Source: Marivita sp. (GTDB lineage: Bacteria > Pseudomonadota > Alphaproteobacteria > Rhodobacterales > Rhodobacteraceae). Taken from it: DNA of 41,519 nt. The position numbers and the translations under genes were made by a program. Each line of letters opens with the position of its first letter. Within the stretch, counting starts at the first letter, position 1. The stretch spans positions 84,544-126,062 of the forward strand of contig NZ_JAIPUT010000007.1 of the NCBI RefSeq assembly GCF_020055635.1. The letters are read 5' to 3'. Of this stretch, positions 24,601-31,500 are shown piece by piece. The notes beneath the pieces are model-generated. The model was not told the origin of the DNA. It was given only the letters and a program-made list of their open reading frames with translations, and did not search any database.

Positions 24601-25996
24601 CCTCATGCGATCGGTCGCGGACCGTCTCTGGTCGACGATCGAAAAGGCCACCGCCGAGAAAGCCTTGCGTCAAAGCGAAGAGCGTTTCCGCGCCCTGATA
24701 CGCGCCACCTCCGATGTGCTTTACCGCATGTCGCCGGACTGGGCCGAAATGCTGGAACTCAGAAGTGACGGTTTCCTGGCCGAGACCGGCGCCGCAGATG
24801 ACACCTGGGCGGATCGCTATATCCTTCCGGAGGATCAGCCGCGCGTCCGGGCGCGGGTCGAACAGGCCATCCGGGACCAGACCCCCTTCGAGATGGAGCA
24901 TCGCGTGCGGCAGGCGGATGGAAGCATCGGCTGGACGGTCTCGCGTGCCGTGCCGATCTTCGACCCGCAGGACAAGATCACAGAATGGTTTGGGGCTGCC
25001 GGTGACATTACGGAACGACGCCGCGGCGAAGAGCGCCTGCGCAAGACACGAGACGCGCTGAGGCTGGCGACGCAGGCGTCCAAACTGGGTTGGGGCACCT
25101 GGAATTTTGCGACAGGTGAATCCGCGTGGGATGATCGCGCCCGCGAGATCATCGGCCTGTCCGAGACCGAAAACGACGTCTCGGACTGGATGGCCCGCGT
25201 ACATCCGTCGGACCGGGAAAGGGTCGAGACCGAGATCGAAGCATGCTGGCGCGACCGGCGTCCGTTCGACCTCGAATACGGGGTGATCCATCCGGATGGC
25301 GTCGAACGCAAGGTGCATGGGACAGGCGACTTCCAGCCGGTCGAGGACGACGATTCCGTCCAGGGCACCGGTCTTGTCCGCGATGTCACGGACCTGCGCA
25401 GATGGGAAGAATCCCAGCGGTTGCTGATCGGAGAGCTGAACCACCGCGTCAAGAACATGCTGGCGGTCCTCCAGTCGATAGCGCGGCAGACCCAGCGTTC
25501 GACGTCCGGTGTCGACACCTTCATCGAGGCATTCGAACATCGTGTTCAGGCTCTTGCCTCGGCCCATGACATCCTGACCCGTCGGCAATGGAGCAGCGCG
25601 GATCTCAAAGAAATCGCCCGGGCCGCTCTCGACACCTTCACCGACAGCGACGACCGCGCGCATGTGTCGGGACCAAGGGTCGCGCTTGGGCCGGACGCGA
25701 CCATTACTTTCGCCATGGCTCTGCACGAACTCGCCACCAACGCCTTGAAACATGGCGCTCTTTCAGGGCCGGAAGGGCGTGTGGACGTCAGTTGGAGTAT
25801 CACGGAAGATCGAAAAGTCGTCTTGGAATGGGTCGAGACCGGAGGGCCGGAGGTCGAGCCGCCGAAGCGGCAGGGGTTTGGCACCCGGCTGCTGGAACGG
25901 AGTATCGCAAGGGAACTCGAGGCCGATGTGCGCGTTGAATACCGCAGAAGCGGCTATTACTGGAGGATGGAGTTTTATTCCGATGGAACGCTCTGA
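21644..25996 (+). CDS. CheB-CheR-PAS-GAF-PAS-PAS-HWE fused signalling kinase
   Basis: 1450 residues, soluble. In order: CheB methylesterase (GASAGGVQAL near 18, HLAPDHPS, SGAGSDGALG supply the Ser-His-Asp triad); CheR methyltransferase (~205-470, SAM motif AGCATGEEAYSLAI near 312, FASDLDEGALATAREGRYP); a long Glu/Ser coiled coil (~640-720); PAS (~725-845); GAF (~850-1000); two PAS (~1010-1240); HWE histidine kinase with H-box ELNHRVKNMLAVLQS near 1266, N-box HELATNALKHGAL near 1360 and the LEWVET motif. GTG start 21644 with GGAGGG upstream. HWE kinases often feed the PhyR general stress pathway. The receiver gene downstream overlaps its end by 14 nt. Confidence 0.92.
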   Translation: MTKSEQDKSAAGVPVCAIGASAGGVQALKEFFRHVPDDLGLAYVVVIHLAPDHPSALSDILATVTSMNVLKVKDSPELKPNCVYVIGPDRELVIEGNNIASRPFADPRGKRAPIDMFFRSVASARGDGLAVILSGAGSDGALGVRAIKEGGGVVLVQEPADAEFPIMPRNALASGVADIVAPIPRLVERMVEVVQSKEAVRSLSQDTAHQQLQRIVGFLHARTGHDFSSYKRASVMRRVARRMQVTRCASLSNYSDYLTANPEEAQELFGDLLISVTSFFRDPDAYEVLAREGIPALFDHAEGDGIRAWVAGCATGEEAYSLAILILEEAEKRQVRTPIQIFASDLDEGALATAREGRYPATIEADVSEERLKQFFTKEGLHYRVKNEVRDIVLFATHSVLKDPPFLRLDLVSCRNLLIYMERQLQREVCALFAYGLKSNGLLFLGSAETTDATPELFMPLHREARLYRARELASKTLPVVSRMPQEHKPPSIGAPDQKRGPTVDRSAGAMHIAALEQVAPPSILVDHSHHVLHLSPHAGRFLLPSAGPVSTDVVDMIRPELRLDLRSAVRRALDHGLPTLTMPIPVEFDNGRRRVILQVSPVTPEDGVATSRALVILLDGGPVAERETGATDGSRDETQRLRDSLDAAETRLSASQAEHEATIQDLRVANEELLSINEEYRSTSEELETSKEELQSMNEELRTVNSELKSKLESIGAAHSDLKNIVAATDIGTLFLDKKLRIRMFTPRVAELFNITELDVGRAITDFTHRLDDDGISRDVAGVLRDLIPTEREVRTQDGRWLVMRLRPYRTIDERIEGAVVTFMDVTAQRETSERLRQSEDRQSFLLRLSDALRPLTDPAEIQTEACRLLAEQLEVDRAYFLCVDEETGVGRVVGDHARLGLPALPRGHPMGEFDRSTSVFRSGECLVMTDAEESDTVPKPVRDAHAKLGIVSCIGAPMARDDQLSAALFVGSGTPRTWQEPDMDLMRSVADRLWSTIEKATAEKALRQSEERFRALIRATSDVLYRMSPDWAEMLELRSDGFLAETGAADDTWADRYILPEDQPRVRARVEQAIRDQTPFEMEHRVRQADGSIGWTVSRAVPIFDPQDKITEWFGAAGDITERRRGEERLRKTRDALRLATQASKLGWGTWNFATGESAWDDRAREIIGLSETENDVSDWMARVHPSDRERVETEIEACWRDRRPFDLEYGVIHPDGVERKVHGTGDFQPVEDDDSVQGTGLVRDVTDLRRWEESQRLLIGELNHRVKNMLAVLQSIARQTQRSTSGVDTFIEAFEHRVQALASAHDILTRRQWSSADLKEIARAALDTFTDSDDRAHVSGPRVALGPDATITFAMALHELATNALKHGALSGPEGRVDVSWSITEDRKVVLEWVETGGPEVEPPKRQGFGTRLLERSIARELEADVRVEYRRSGYYWRMEFYSDGTL

Positions 25997-26348
25997 AAGA
26001 GCCGAGCTTCGGCTTCTTGTGGTTGAGGATGAAACCATCGTCGCAATGGAGCTCGAGGACATTCTGGGTGATCTTGGCCACGCGGTGCTCGGCTCCGCCG
26101 CCACCTGCGAGCAAGCCATGTCGCTCATCGAGAAATTCGCCGGAAAGATCGACGGCGTGGTTCTTGATGCCAACCTGCGCGGTCGCTCTGCGGCACCTGT
26201 CATGAAAGACCTCAAGGCGCGCGACATTCCCTATATTCTGGCATCGGGATACGGATCAGAGGAACTGTCCAAGCAAGGTTTCGACGGTCCCCAGATCAGC
26301 AAACCGTACCACAGCGGCGAAGTCGAAAAGGCGCTCGCGGCGTTGTAA
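25983..26348 (+). CDS. Stand-alone response regulator receiver protein
   Basis: 121 residues, one CheY-like domain: acidic pair E15/D16, phospho-acceptor D62 (VVLDANLRG), S88 and K107 (SKPY). It has no output domain. The start lies inside the last codons of the kinase gene (14-nt overlap), so it is translationally coupled and very probably its partner, either as a phosphate sink or a relay. Single-domain receivers of this type (SDRR) with HWE kinases occur in alphaproteobacterial stress signalling. Confidence 0.9.
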   Translation: MERSERAELRLLVVEDETIVAMELEDILGDLGHAVLGSAATCEQAMSLIEKFAGKIDGVVLDANLRGRSAAPVMKDLKARDIPYILASGYGSEELSKQGFDGPQISKPYHSGEVEKALAAL

Positions 26349-26535
26349 CGCGCAACGTGGCGGTGGTCTTTCCCCTGTCTCCTCAAGCCCAACGCCCCTG
26401 TATTCCCAACATTCTTCTACCATTCACGACAGGCGCCCGTGGCAATTCCGCAGGGGTTCTGATCCACAAACGTTTGAGCGCAGAAAACGCCAGGGGGCGG
26501 AACGGCTCTGAGACGGCACAAGAGGCCGAACGCAC

Positions 26536-26572
26536 GACGAATGGCGACGTCATTCGATCGTCGCCATCCGTC
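26536..26572. terminator. Bidirectional hairpin between convergent genes
   Basis: GACG-A-ATGGCGACG, 9-nt loop, CGTCGCCAT-C-CGTC: 13 paired bases with one mismatch, 26 nt beyond the stop of the protease gene (minus strand) and downstream of the receiver gene (plus strand). There is no strong U tract, but the position and stability favour a shared terminator. The remaining intergenic DNA from 26349 holds nothing I recognise. Confidence 0.55.
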
Positions 26573-26597
26573 GTTCTTCCTGCGCTGAGCGGTGAGC

Positions 26598-28034
26598 CTA
26601 CTCGTCTTGGGCAGCTTCTTCCTGTTCGGCTTCGACGCCGAGGAACAGCAGATTACCGTTTCGGTTGATCCGCAGCAGCAGCGGACGGTCCGCATCACGC
26701 GCCTCGGCCCAGGCGTTCGAGAGCTCTTGTGCGGAACTGACGTCCTCATCACCGGCACCGAGGATCACATCGCCCTGCATGATACCCGCGTCAGAGGCGG
26801 GGCTGCCCGGCTGGACCCTTTGCACGATGATCGCCTCGCCTTCCTCAAGCCCGAGGTTGCGGCGCACGAGTTCCGGAACGGGGGCCACGGCAAGTCCCAT
26901 CATTTCGCCCTCGGGCGTCATTTCCTGTGGCGTTTCTTCGCCTTGTGCGGCCTCGCGCTCGGCCAAGGTCAGCGTGACCTCGATGCGCTCGCCATCGCGG
27001 AACACCGTGACGGGCACATCCGTTCCCGGAGCGATATCCGCGACGGCACGCGAGATTTGTCGAGGATCCTCGGTGGTCTGTCCGTCAATCGACAGGATCA
27101 CGTCGCCCTCTCGAATGCCCGCCGCCTCTGCCGGGGCTTCCGGCTCGACCGAGGTCACGATGGCGCCGTCCGTCCCTTCAAGATTCAATGCCCGCGCCAG
27201 GGAATCGTTGATCGCCTGAAGGGTCACACCGATGAAACCGCGTTGCACGTCGCCGGTGTCGATCAATTGCTGCACCACGTTCTCGGCGATGCTGGACGGA
27301 ACCGCGAAGCCGATCCCGACATTGCCGCCACCGGGCGAAAAGATAGCCGTGTTCACGCCGATCACCTCGCCCGACGTGTTGAACAGCGGACCGCCGGAAT
27401 TGCCCGAGTTGATCGAAGCATCGGTCTGAAGGAACGCATCATAGGGGCCTGCGCCGATGACGCGGGATGTGGCCGACAGGACACCAACCGTGACCGTGCC
27501 ACCAAGCCCGAAGGGACTGCCGATCGCGATCGTCCACGCTCCCGGCTCCATCGCTTCGCTGTCACCCCATTCGGCCACAGCGATATCCGACATGTCCTCG
27601 ATCTGGAGAACTGCGATATCGGTGGCCGGATCGGTACCGACCACCTCCGCCGCGCGCGTCGAGCCATCGGTGAGCAGGATTTCGACTTCGGTGGCACCTT
27701 CCACGACGTGGTTGTTGGTGACGACATAGCCGTCTTCGCTGATCATGAAACCGGAGCCGCCGGCGACAGTCTCGCGCTGTGGTGCCTGCTGGCCCGGCAT
27801 GCCGCCAAACGGACCGGGCATCCCGAACGGTCCGCGCTCGGGGGCCATCTGGCGCGGAGCCGCGACGCCGCGAGCGGTGATCCCGACGACCGTCGGACTG
27901 AGATCGGCGACGATTGTCGTGAAATCCTCGGGCGGGGTCATCGCGGCCTCTTGCGCGATGGTTGCGGGTGTGCTGGCCAAACAGGCTATCGCGACAGCTG
28001 CGGAAAGGGTTTGTTGCTGCGTCAGCTTTCTCAT
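26598..28034 (-). CDS. Periplasmic HtrA/Deg-family serine protease with two PDZ domains
   Basis: 478 residues. A signal peptide ends around TPATIAQEA. The trypsin-like domain has the triad H109 (TNNHVVEGA), D139 (TDIAVLQ) and S213 (GNSGGPL). Two PDZ domains follow at about 260-350 and 380-465. A Met/Pro/Gly-rich loop (62-86) occupies the LA-loop position. DegP/DegQ-type enzymes degrade or refold damaged envelope proteins. ATG 28034 has a strong ribosome site (AGGAGGAAC). Its 282-bp upstream gap shows no EcfG-like promoter, so another stress sigma factor may drive it. Confidence 0.93.
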   Translation of the reverse strand: MRKLTQQQTLSAAVAIACLASTPATIAQEAAMTPPEDFTTIVADLSPTVVGITARGVAAPRQMAPERGPFGMPGPFGGMPGQQAPQRETVAGGSGFMISEDGYVVTNNHVVEGATEVEILLTDGSTRAAEVVGTDPATDIAVLQIEDMSDIAVAEWGDSEAMEPGAWTIAIGSPFGLGGTVTVGVLSATSRVIGAGPYDAFLQTDASINSGNSGGPLFNTSGEVIGVNTAIFSPGGGNVGIGFAVPSSIAENVVQQLIDTGDVQRGFIGVTLQAINDSLARALNLEGTDGAIVTSVEPEAPAEAAGIREGDVILSIDGQTTEDPRQISRAVADIAPGTDVPVTVFRDGERIEVTLTLAEREAAQGEETPQEMTPEGEMMGLAVAPVPELVRRNLGLEEGEAIIVQRVQPGSPASDAGIMQGDVILGAGDEDVSSAQELSNAWAEARDADRPLLLRINRNGNLLFLGVEAEQEEAAQDE

Positions 28035-28316
28035 TCGTTCCTCCTATGGAAATGCAATTTCGCCGGTTCGGTCCAACCGACGCGCGTCATCGCCAGCGCG
28101 TCGGTGTCTTCAAGGCGGCGGCCTCGCCAAACCCGGAGGACAGCCGCCTGTTTCTTGGATGCAGCAACGCCCGACTGCCCCAAACGTTCCAACCCGCATC
28201 GTTGGCCATGATGCTGGCAATCGACGTTGTGGCAACGCGTCCTGTGCCCCGGTCACCGCCCAAGGGCGGCCAGGCTCGGGGTCGCGATCGCGTCGGCAAT
28301 CGTTGGCGAAAAGGGG

Positions 28317-28811
28317 CTAGTCCGGTGGGTCCGGCAACTGGTCGATCTCGTCCATCGGGCCGGTTCTGATGACTGAACCGGACGGCGTGATCAGCGCCCA
28401 ATATCCGCCAAAGCTGTAGACACCTTGTCCATTCGGCATGCCTGCGGCCGTGTCTCGGTAGAAATGAAAAAGCGTGCGTCCCGCATAGACAAGCACGTCC
28501 TCGCCGCCGACGCTTCGTGTCTCGACCAAATCGGGATCAAGCCCGTCTCCGACGCGGATACCCCTCTCGACCTTGACCAGGGGCCAATGGTCCCGGCACC
28601 AGATGTCGCAGGATTCCAGCGGGTCCAGACCGTCACCGCCGATATCGTAGTCGGTCAGAAACGCGTAGACCGGCCTGCCATCGGAATGGGCGACATAAGC
28701 ACCATATTCTGCATTGGACTCCGCGACGAGCGTGGCCGTTTCGGGATCCTGCGCCCATGCGGAGCCGCTATGGGCCAGCAGAGCGACGGCGAATGACGTC
28801 AAGATGCGCAT
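28317..28811 (-). CDS. Secreted protein of the PF03640 (lipoprotein repeat) type
   Basis: 164 residues. A signal peptide (SFAVALLAHSGSAWAQ) without a lipobox indicates a soluble periplasmic or secreted protein. Two related segments are visible: GAYVAHSDGRPVYAFLTDYD with CDIWCRDHWPL, and a second with VYAGRTLFHFYRDTA and GGYWALITPSG. This resembles the conserved C-x3-C-x3-WP pattern of PF03640 proteins, whose function is unknown. ATG 28811 has AAGGAAGGAAAT; the frame upstream of it is not conserved. It has its own exact EcfG promoter at 28890-28915. Confidence 0.78.
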   Translation of the reverse strand: MRILTSFAVALLAHSGSAWAQDPETATLVAESNAEYGAYVAHSDGRPVYAFLTDYDIGGDGLDPLESCDIWCRDHWPLVKVERGIRVGDGLDPDLVETRSVGGEDVLVYAGRTLFHFYRDTAAGMPNGQGVYSFGGYWALITPSGSVIRTGPMDEIDQLPDPPD

Positions 28812-28889
28812 GGGATTTCCTTCCTTGGTTTTCCCAAGCGACCAGCCACGTTCGTGCGCTATCCGCCGGGGCCCTGAACTCAAACTTCC

Positions 28890-28915
28890 AACGACCAAAA
28901 GAGGCGACGGGTTCC
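28890..28915 (-). promoter_or_regulatory. Exact EcfG (general stress) promoter of the PF03640-like gene
   Basis: On the minus strand: GGAAC (28915-28911), 17-nt spacer, CGTT (28893-28890). This is an exact consensus match, 78 nt upstream of the ATG at 28811. Confidence 0.7.
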
Positions 28916-29007
28916 GCAACCGCATCGACGCCAAAAGCTTTGGAAGGACGGCTCAGGCAGGCTTCGAGAGCCACGGACAAGCAAGGACAAACAAACGGCT
29001 TTCCGTT

Positions 29008-29727
29008 CTATTTGTCGTCCTCGATATCTTTCACGCCGTCCGGAGAATTTCCGGCTTCTGGAAACGCCGAGCGCAGGGTCGCCACACCGACCTGCGAATG
29101 TGCGTGATCCAAAAGGCGCCTGCGCTCCTTGCGCTTGGCGGTCTCATCAATCCCCATGGCCGTGTTGAGGTCCTCCTTGAGGCGCGGGTCTGCCTCCCCA
29201 TCCCGGTTGAAGGACCACATCAGCGTTGGATCGCCATAGGGAAGCGGATCTCCTGGGCGCCCGTTCCCATCCGCCCGGCCGGTGTGCCAGGTATGCCAGG
29301 TCTTGCCGTAACTGTTGACGAGGAGCCGCATGAGTTCGATTTCCGCCGCGGCAGGAAGATCAGGCGCGGCCAGTTGCCCCGAGAAAACTTCGTAATTATG
29401 CGGATGCCAGTAGGGTTTTTCCTCCTCCGGCAGGCCATTGAACAAGGTTTCGGATATTATGTATTCCACCCCGATCAGGTTCGCGTCCTCGGTGTTGCCA
29501 TCGAAGATGGCGCATTGGAGCACATCCGCATTCACCTGGGCGCAGAAATGGTGCGCTTCCATCTGCATCTGCGGATCGTGGCGCGCGCAGTGCAGACCCA
29601 CCACATAGATGTCGAAGCTCTTAAGCGGGGCGTGGGTCTGCATCAGTTCCGCGCCGGTCTCGAGGGTGGCGCGCCAGAGCGATGTGTCTTCGCCCGGGGG
29701 GCGCAGCTTTGGGGGACGCTTTGTCAT
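29008..29727 (-). CDS. OBAP-family (DUF1264) protein
   Basis: 239 residues, soluble, no signal peptide. Conserved blocks of the oil-body-associated protein family are visible: DIYVVGLHCARHDPQMQMEA, HHFCAQVNADVLQCAIFD, IGVEYIISE, PYWHPHNYEVFSGQL and YGKTWHTWHTG. The family was named in plant seeds; the bacterial members have no known activity, though the many conserved His residues suggest metal binding. ATG 29727 has GGAAG close upstream. It lies 71 nt after the SPW-repeat gene on the same strand and probably shares that gene's stress promoter. Confidence 0.85.
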   Translation of the reverse strand: MTKRPPKLRPPGEDTSLWRATLETGAELMQTHAPLKSFDIYVVGLHCARHDPQMQMEAHHFCAQVNADVLQCAIFDGNTEDANLIGVEYIISETLFNGLPEEEKPYWHPHNYEVFSGQLAAPDLPAAAEIELMRLLVNSYGKTWHTWHTGRADGNGRPGDPLPYGDPTLMWSFNRDGEADPRLKEDLNTAMGIDETAKRKERRRLLDHAHSQVGVATLRSAFPEAGNSPDGVKDIEDDK

Positions 29728-29798
29728 ATCTTCCACTCTCTCCGCTGGCCTGTCGACCGGACGCCCCGCACGCCTGCAAACGTGACAGGACTTCTGGC

Positions 29799-30158
29799 TC
29801 ACTCGCTCCTTGGGGCCGCCTCTGTCGAGCGCCGCGTCATCGAAGCCACGACGATCTCCATCAGCCCGACAAGAAGATGGGGCCACCAGATCAGCGCGGC
29901 GAAACCGAACAGCCAAGGCGACACGGCGAGCAGGATGCCGCTGCCTATGTCGGCGCCAAGATGCACCTTGAGCGGGATCACCTTGGCGGCACTCAGTTCG
30001 TATCGGGTGATGAGGCTCATTGCGATGATCGCCACACCGATGACCTGTGGCAGCCATTGTTCCACCCCACCGGTCGCGAAACCGAACAGGTATGGCGCGA
30101 TAATCAGCAATACGCCGGTGACGTAGTCGATAATTCCATGTGTTCGCGTGTCGATCAT
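29799..30158 (-). CDS. SPW-repeat membrane protein
   Basis: 119 residues, four predicted membrane helices in two similar halves. Each half carries the family hallmark: IAPYLFGFATG in the first and VSPWLFGFAALIWWPH in the second. The opening THGIIDYVTGVLL is also typical. Function is unknown; such proteins are frequently found among envelope or stress-induced genes. ATG 30158 has AGGAGAGA upstream and an exact EcfG promoter 28 nt further up. It is first in a probable two-gene unit with the OBAP gene. Confidence 0.88.
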   Translation of the reverse strand: MIDTRTHGIIDYVTGVLLIIAPYLFGFATGGVEQWLPQVIGVAIIAMSLITRYELSAAKVIPLKVHLGADIGSGILLAVSPWLFGFAALIWWPHLLVGLMEIVVASMTRRSTEAAPRSE

Positions 30159-30186
30159 TTTGTCTCTCCTGATGTGGCGGCAATTA

Positions 30187-30212
30187 AACGAGGGCATTTT
30201 GCAAATCGTTCC
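30187..30212 (-). promoter_or_regulatory. Exact EcfG (general stress) promoter of the SPW-OBAP unit
   Basis: On the minus strand: GGAAC (30212-30208), 17-nt spacer, CGTT (30190-30187). Exact consensus match, 28 nt before the SPW-protein ATG, with the ribosome site in between. Confidence 0.72.
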
Positions 30213-30387
30213 GATCATTGTTGCGATCCCTCTGACGACGCGACGGGGTCGCCCGGATTGCGGTGTCTGGCAGCCGTTGCGAAGGGCTGTTCCCAGGAAA
30301 TTTCCAGGCAAGCGCAAACCAGGCCGGGGGCAAAAGGCGGATTATGGCCCAATCATTTTTTTTCGCGCTGCGCCGCGCTTTCGACGC

Positions 30388-30412
30388 GGAACCGGAGTGT
30401 TGCAAATTTGTT
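30388..30412 (+). promoter_or_regulatory. Near-consensus EcfG promoter of the KGG-repeat gene
   Basis: GGAAC (30388-30392), 16-nt spacer, TGTT (30409-30412): one mismatch in the -10 element. It lies 39 nt upstream of the ATG at 30452 and is divergent from the SPW promoter about 180 bp away. Confidence 0.5.
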
Positions 30413-30451
30413 TTTTCTTCGGTCACCGACCAGATTGAAAGGAGAAGGACC

Positions 30452-30769
30452 ATGGCTGACAACAAGAACGCCGATACACGCCCGGCAACCGGATCGGACC
30501 GCAACGAAAGCGGTCAATTCAGCGGCGGCGACGCCGCACGCGACGCCGGCCACAAGGGCGGCGAAGCGTCCTCGGGCAGCTTCCAGCAAGGCTCCGAACG
30601 GGCGAGCGAAGCCGGACAGAAGGGTGGTCAAGCATCATCCGGAAGTTTCGAACAAGGCTCCGATCGCGCGAGCGAGGCAGGCCGCAAAGGCGGCGAGGCC
30701 TCCTCGGGCAGCTTTGAAAAGGGCTCCGAGCGCGCAAGCGAAGCAGGCCGCAAGGGCGGATCGCGTTGA
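30452..30769 (+). CDS. KGG-repeat stress protein (YciG/GsiB/LEA-like)
   Basis: 105 residues, very hydrophilic, no hydrophobic core, predicted disordered. After DRNESGQFSGGDAARDAGHK come three 22-residue units (GGEASSGSFEQGSERASEAG type, each ending in K) and a final GGSR, the KGG motif of general-stress proteins such as YciG and GsiB. Such proteins are thought to protect macromolecules during drying or osmotic stress. ATG 30452 has AAAGGAGAAGG. The exact start is not in doubt, because the upstream frame has no conserved sequence. It has its own stress promoter. Confidence 0.87.
   Translation: MADNKNADTRPATGSDRNESGQFSGGDAARDAGHKGGEASSGSFQQGSERASEAGQKGGQASSGSFEQGSDRASEAGRKGGEASSGSFEKGSERASEAGRKGGSR
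30557..30754 (+). repeat. Three tandem 66-bp repeats inside the KGG gene
   Basis: Units 30557-30622, 30623-30688 and 30689-30754 encode the 22-residue repeats. They are similar but not identical at the DNA level, with mostly synonymous changes, so the duplication is not very recent. Confidence 0.85.
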
Positions 30770-30787
30770 ACCTTGATGATCGTGGGT

Positions 30788-30803
30788 CCCCGCTTTTGCG
30801 GGG
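30788..30803 (+). terminator. Hairpin after the KGG-repeat gene
   Basis: CCCCGC-TTTT-GCGGGG, a perfect 6-bp stem 18 nt past the stop codon. No U tract follows, so termination is inferred from position only. Confidence 0.45.
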
Positions 30804-30923
30804 GCCTGCCCCGCCACGCTGAGCGCCCTTCTTCTTTCAGCAGGCCGGATCGGGGCTTTATTTCAAAAACGTCATCTGCACCGCGAATGCGCCATCAGGT
30901 ATAGACCGACGAAAGGACACATC

Positions 30924-31253
30924 ATGTCAGATGAGAAAAAGACCACCCGCACCATTCCAACCGACGTGCAGCGCGAAAAAGGCAACGTCATCAACCAGAC
31001 CGCCCAGCAAATCGATCCTGCCGGGCGACACCGCGTTGACGTGAACGCCAATGTCGAAAGCGATCTGACCACCAAGCAACCCGGCGGACTACCGCAGAAC
31101 CTGCCACCCCAAGGACCCGACTCCGCGCAGGATGGCAAAGAGGTTCGCGATGCGGGCCCGAAGGAGATGCAGAACCCGCCGGAACGATGGGACGAGGTTG
31201 ACGAAGAGGTCGACGAGTCCTTCCCGGCGAGCGATCCTCCGGCGAATTACTGA
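30924..31253 (+). CDS. Small hydrophilic protein with SFPASDPP C-terminal tail
   Basis: 109 residues, highly charged, no membrane segment or signal peptide, probably disordered. The C-terminus reads WDEVDEEVDESFPASDPPANY. The ESFPASDPP tail recurs in short uncharacterised proteobacterial proteins that I recall near stress genes. ATG 30924 has GAAAGGAC upstream. It follows the KGG-repeat gene by 154 bp on the same strand. No good EcfG promoter was found for it (only GGATC-N18-CGTC). I do not know its function. Confidence 0.75.
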   Translation: MSDEKKTTRTIPTDVQREKGNVINQTAQQIDPAGRHRVDVNANVESDLTTKQPGGLPQNLPPQGPDSAQDGKEVRDAGPKEMQNPPERWDEVDEEVDESFPASDPPANY

Positions 31254-31500
31254 AAGTCCGACCGCAGGGCGCAGGCTTGACGTGCCCGCGATTGAACATG
31301 TGAATGAAATATCTCGCAGGGATCGAAAGACCTGCGCTGTGCACAGACGGGCGCTTGTCCATCCGGGAACCCGCGCAGGGGTGGGCTGCGTTGGTTCGAC
31401 ATCACCGCCCCGGTCCGCGCAACGCATCTGTCTTGTTCGTTGGCGTTGAATTTGCGAAGGACGTGGCCGTCAACGAAGCCGAAAAGGACAGGCCGTACAG

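Noticed and set aside
23117..25753. A very long minus-strand open frame opposite the CheB-CheR kinase gene
   Set aside because: It is a shadow of GC-rich codon use: the plus-strand protein has six recognisable domains, and the antisense translation is Arg/Ala/Pro-rich with no motif.
30847..30873. GGATC-N18-CGTC upstream of the SFPASDPP gene
   Set aside because: Two mismatches and wrong spacing against the EcfG consensus.
31366..31392. GGAAC-N18-CGTT upstream of the anchored protease
   Set aside because: The spacer is 18, outside the accepted 16-17, and the site is 108 nt from a weak GTG start.
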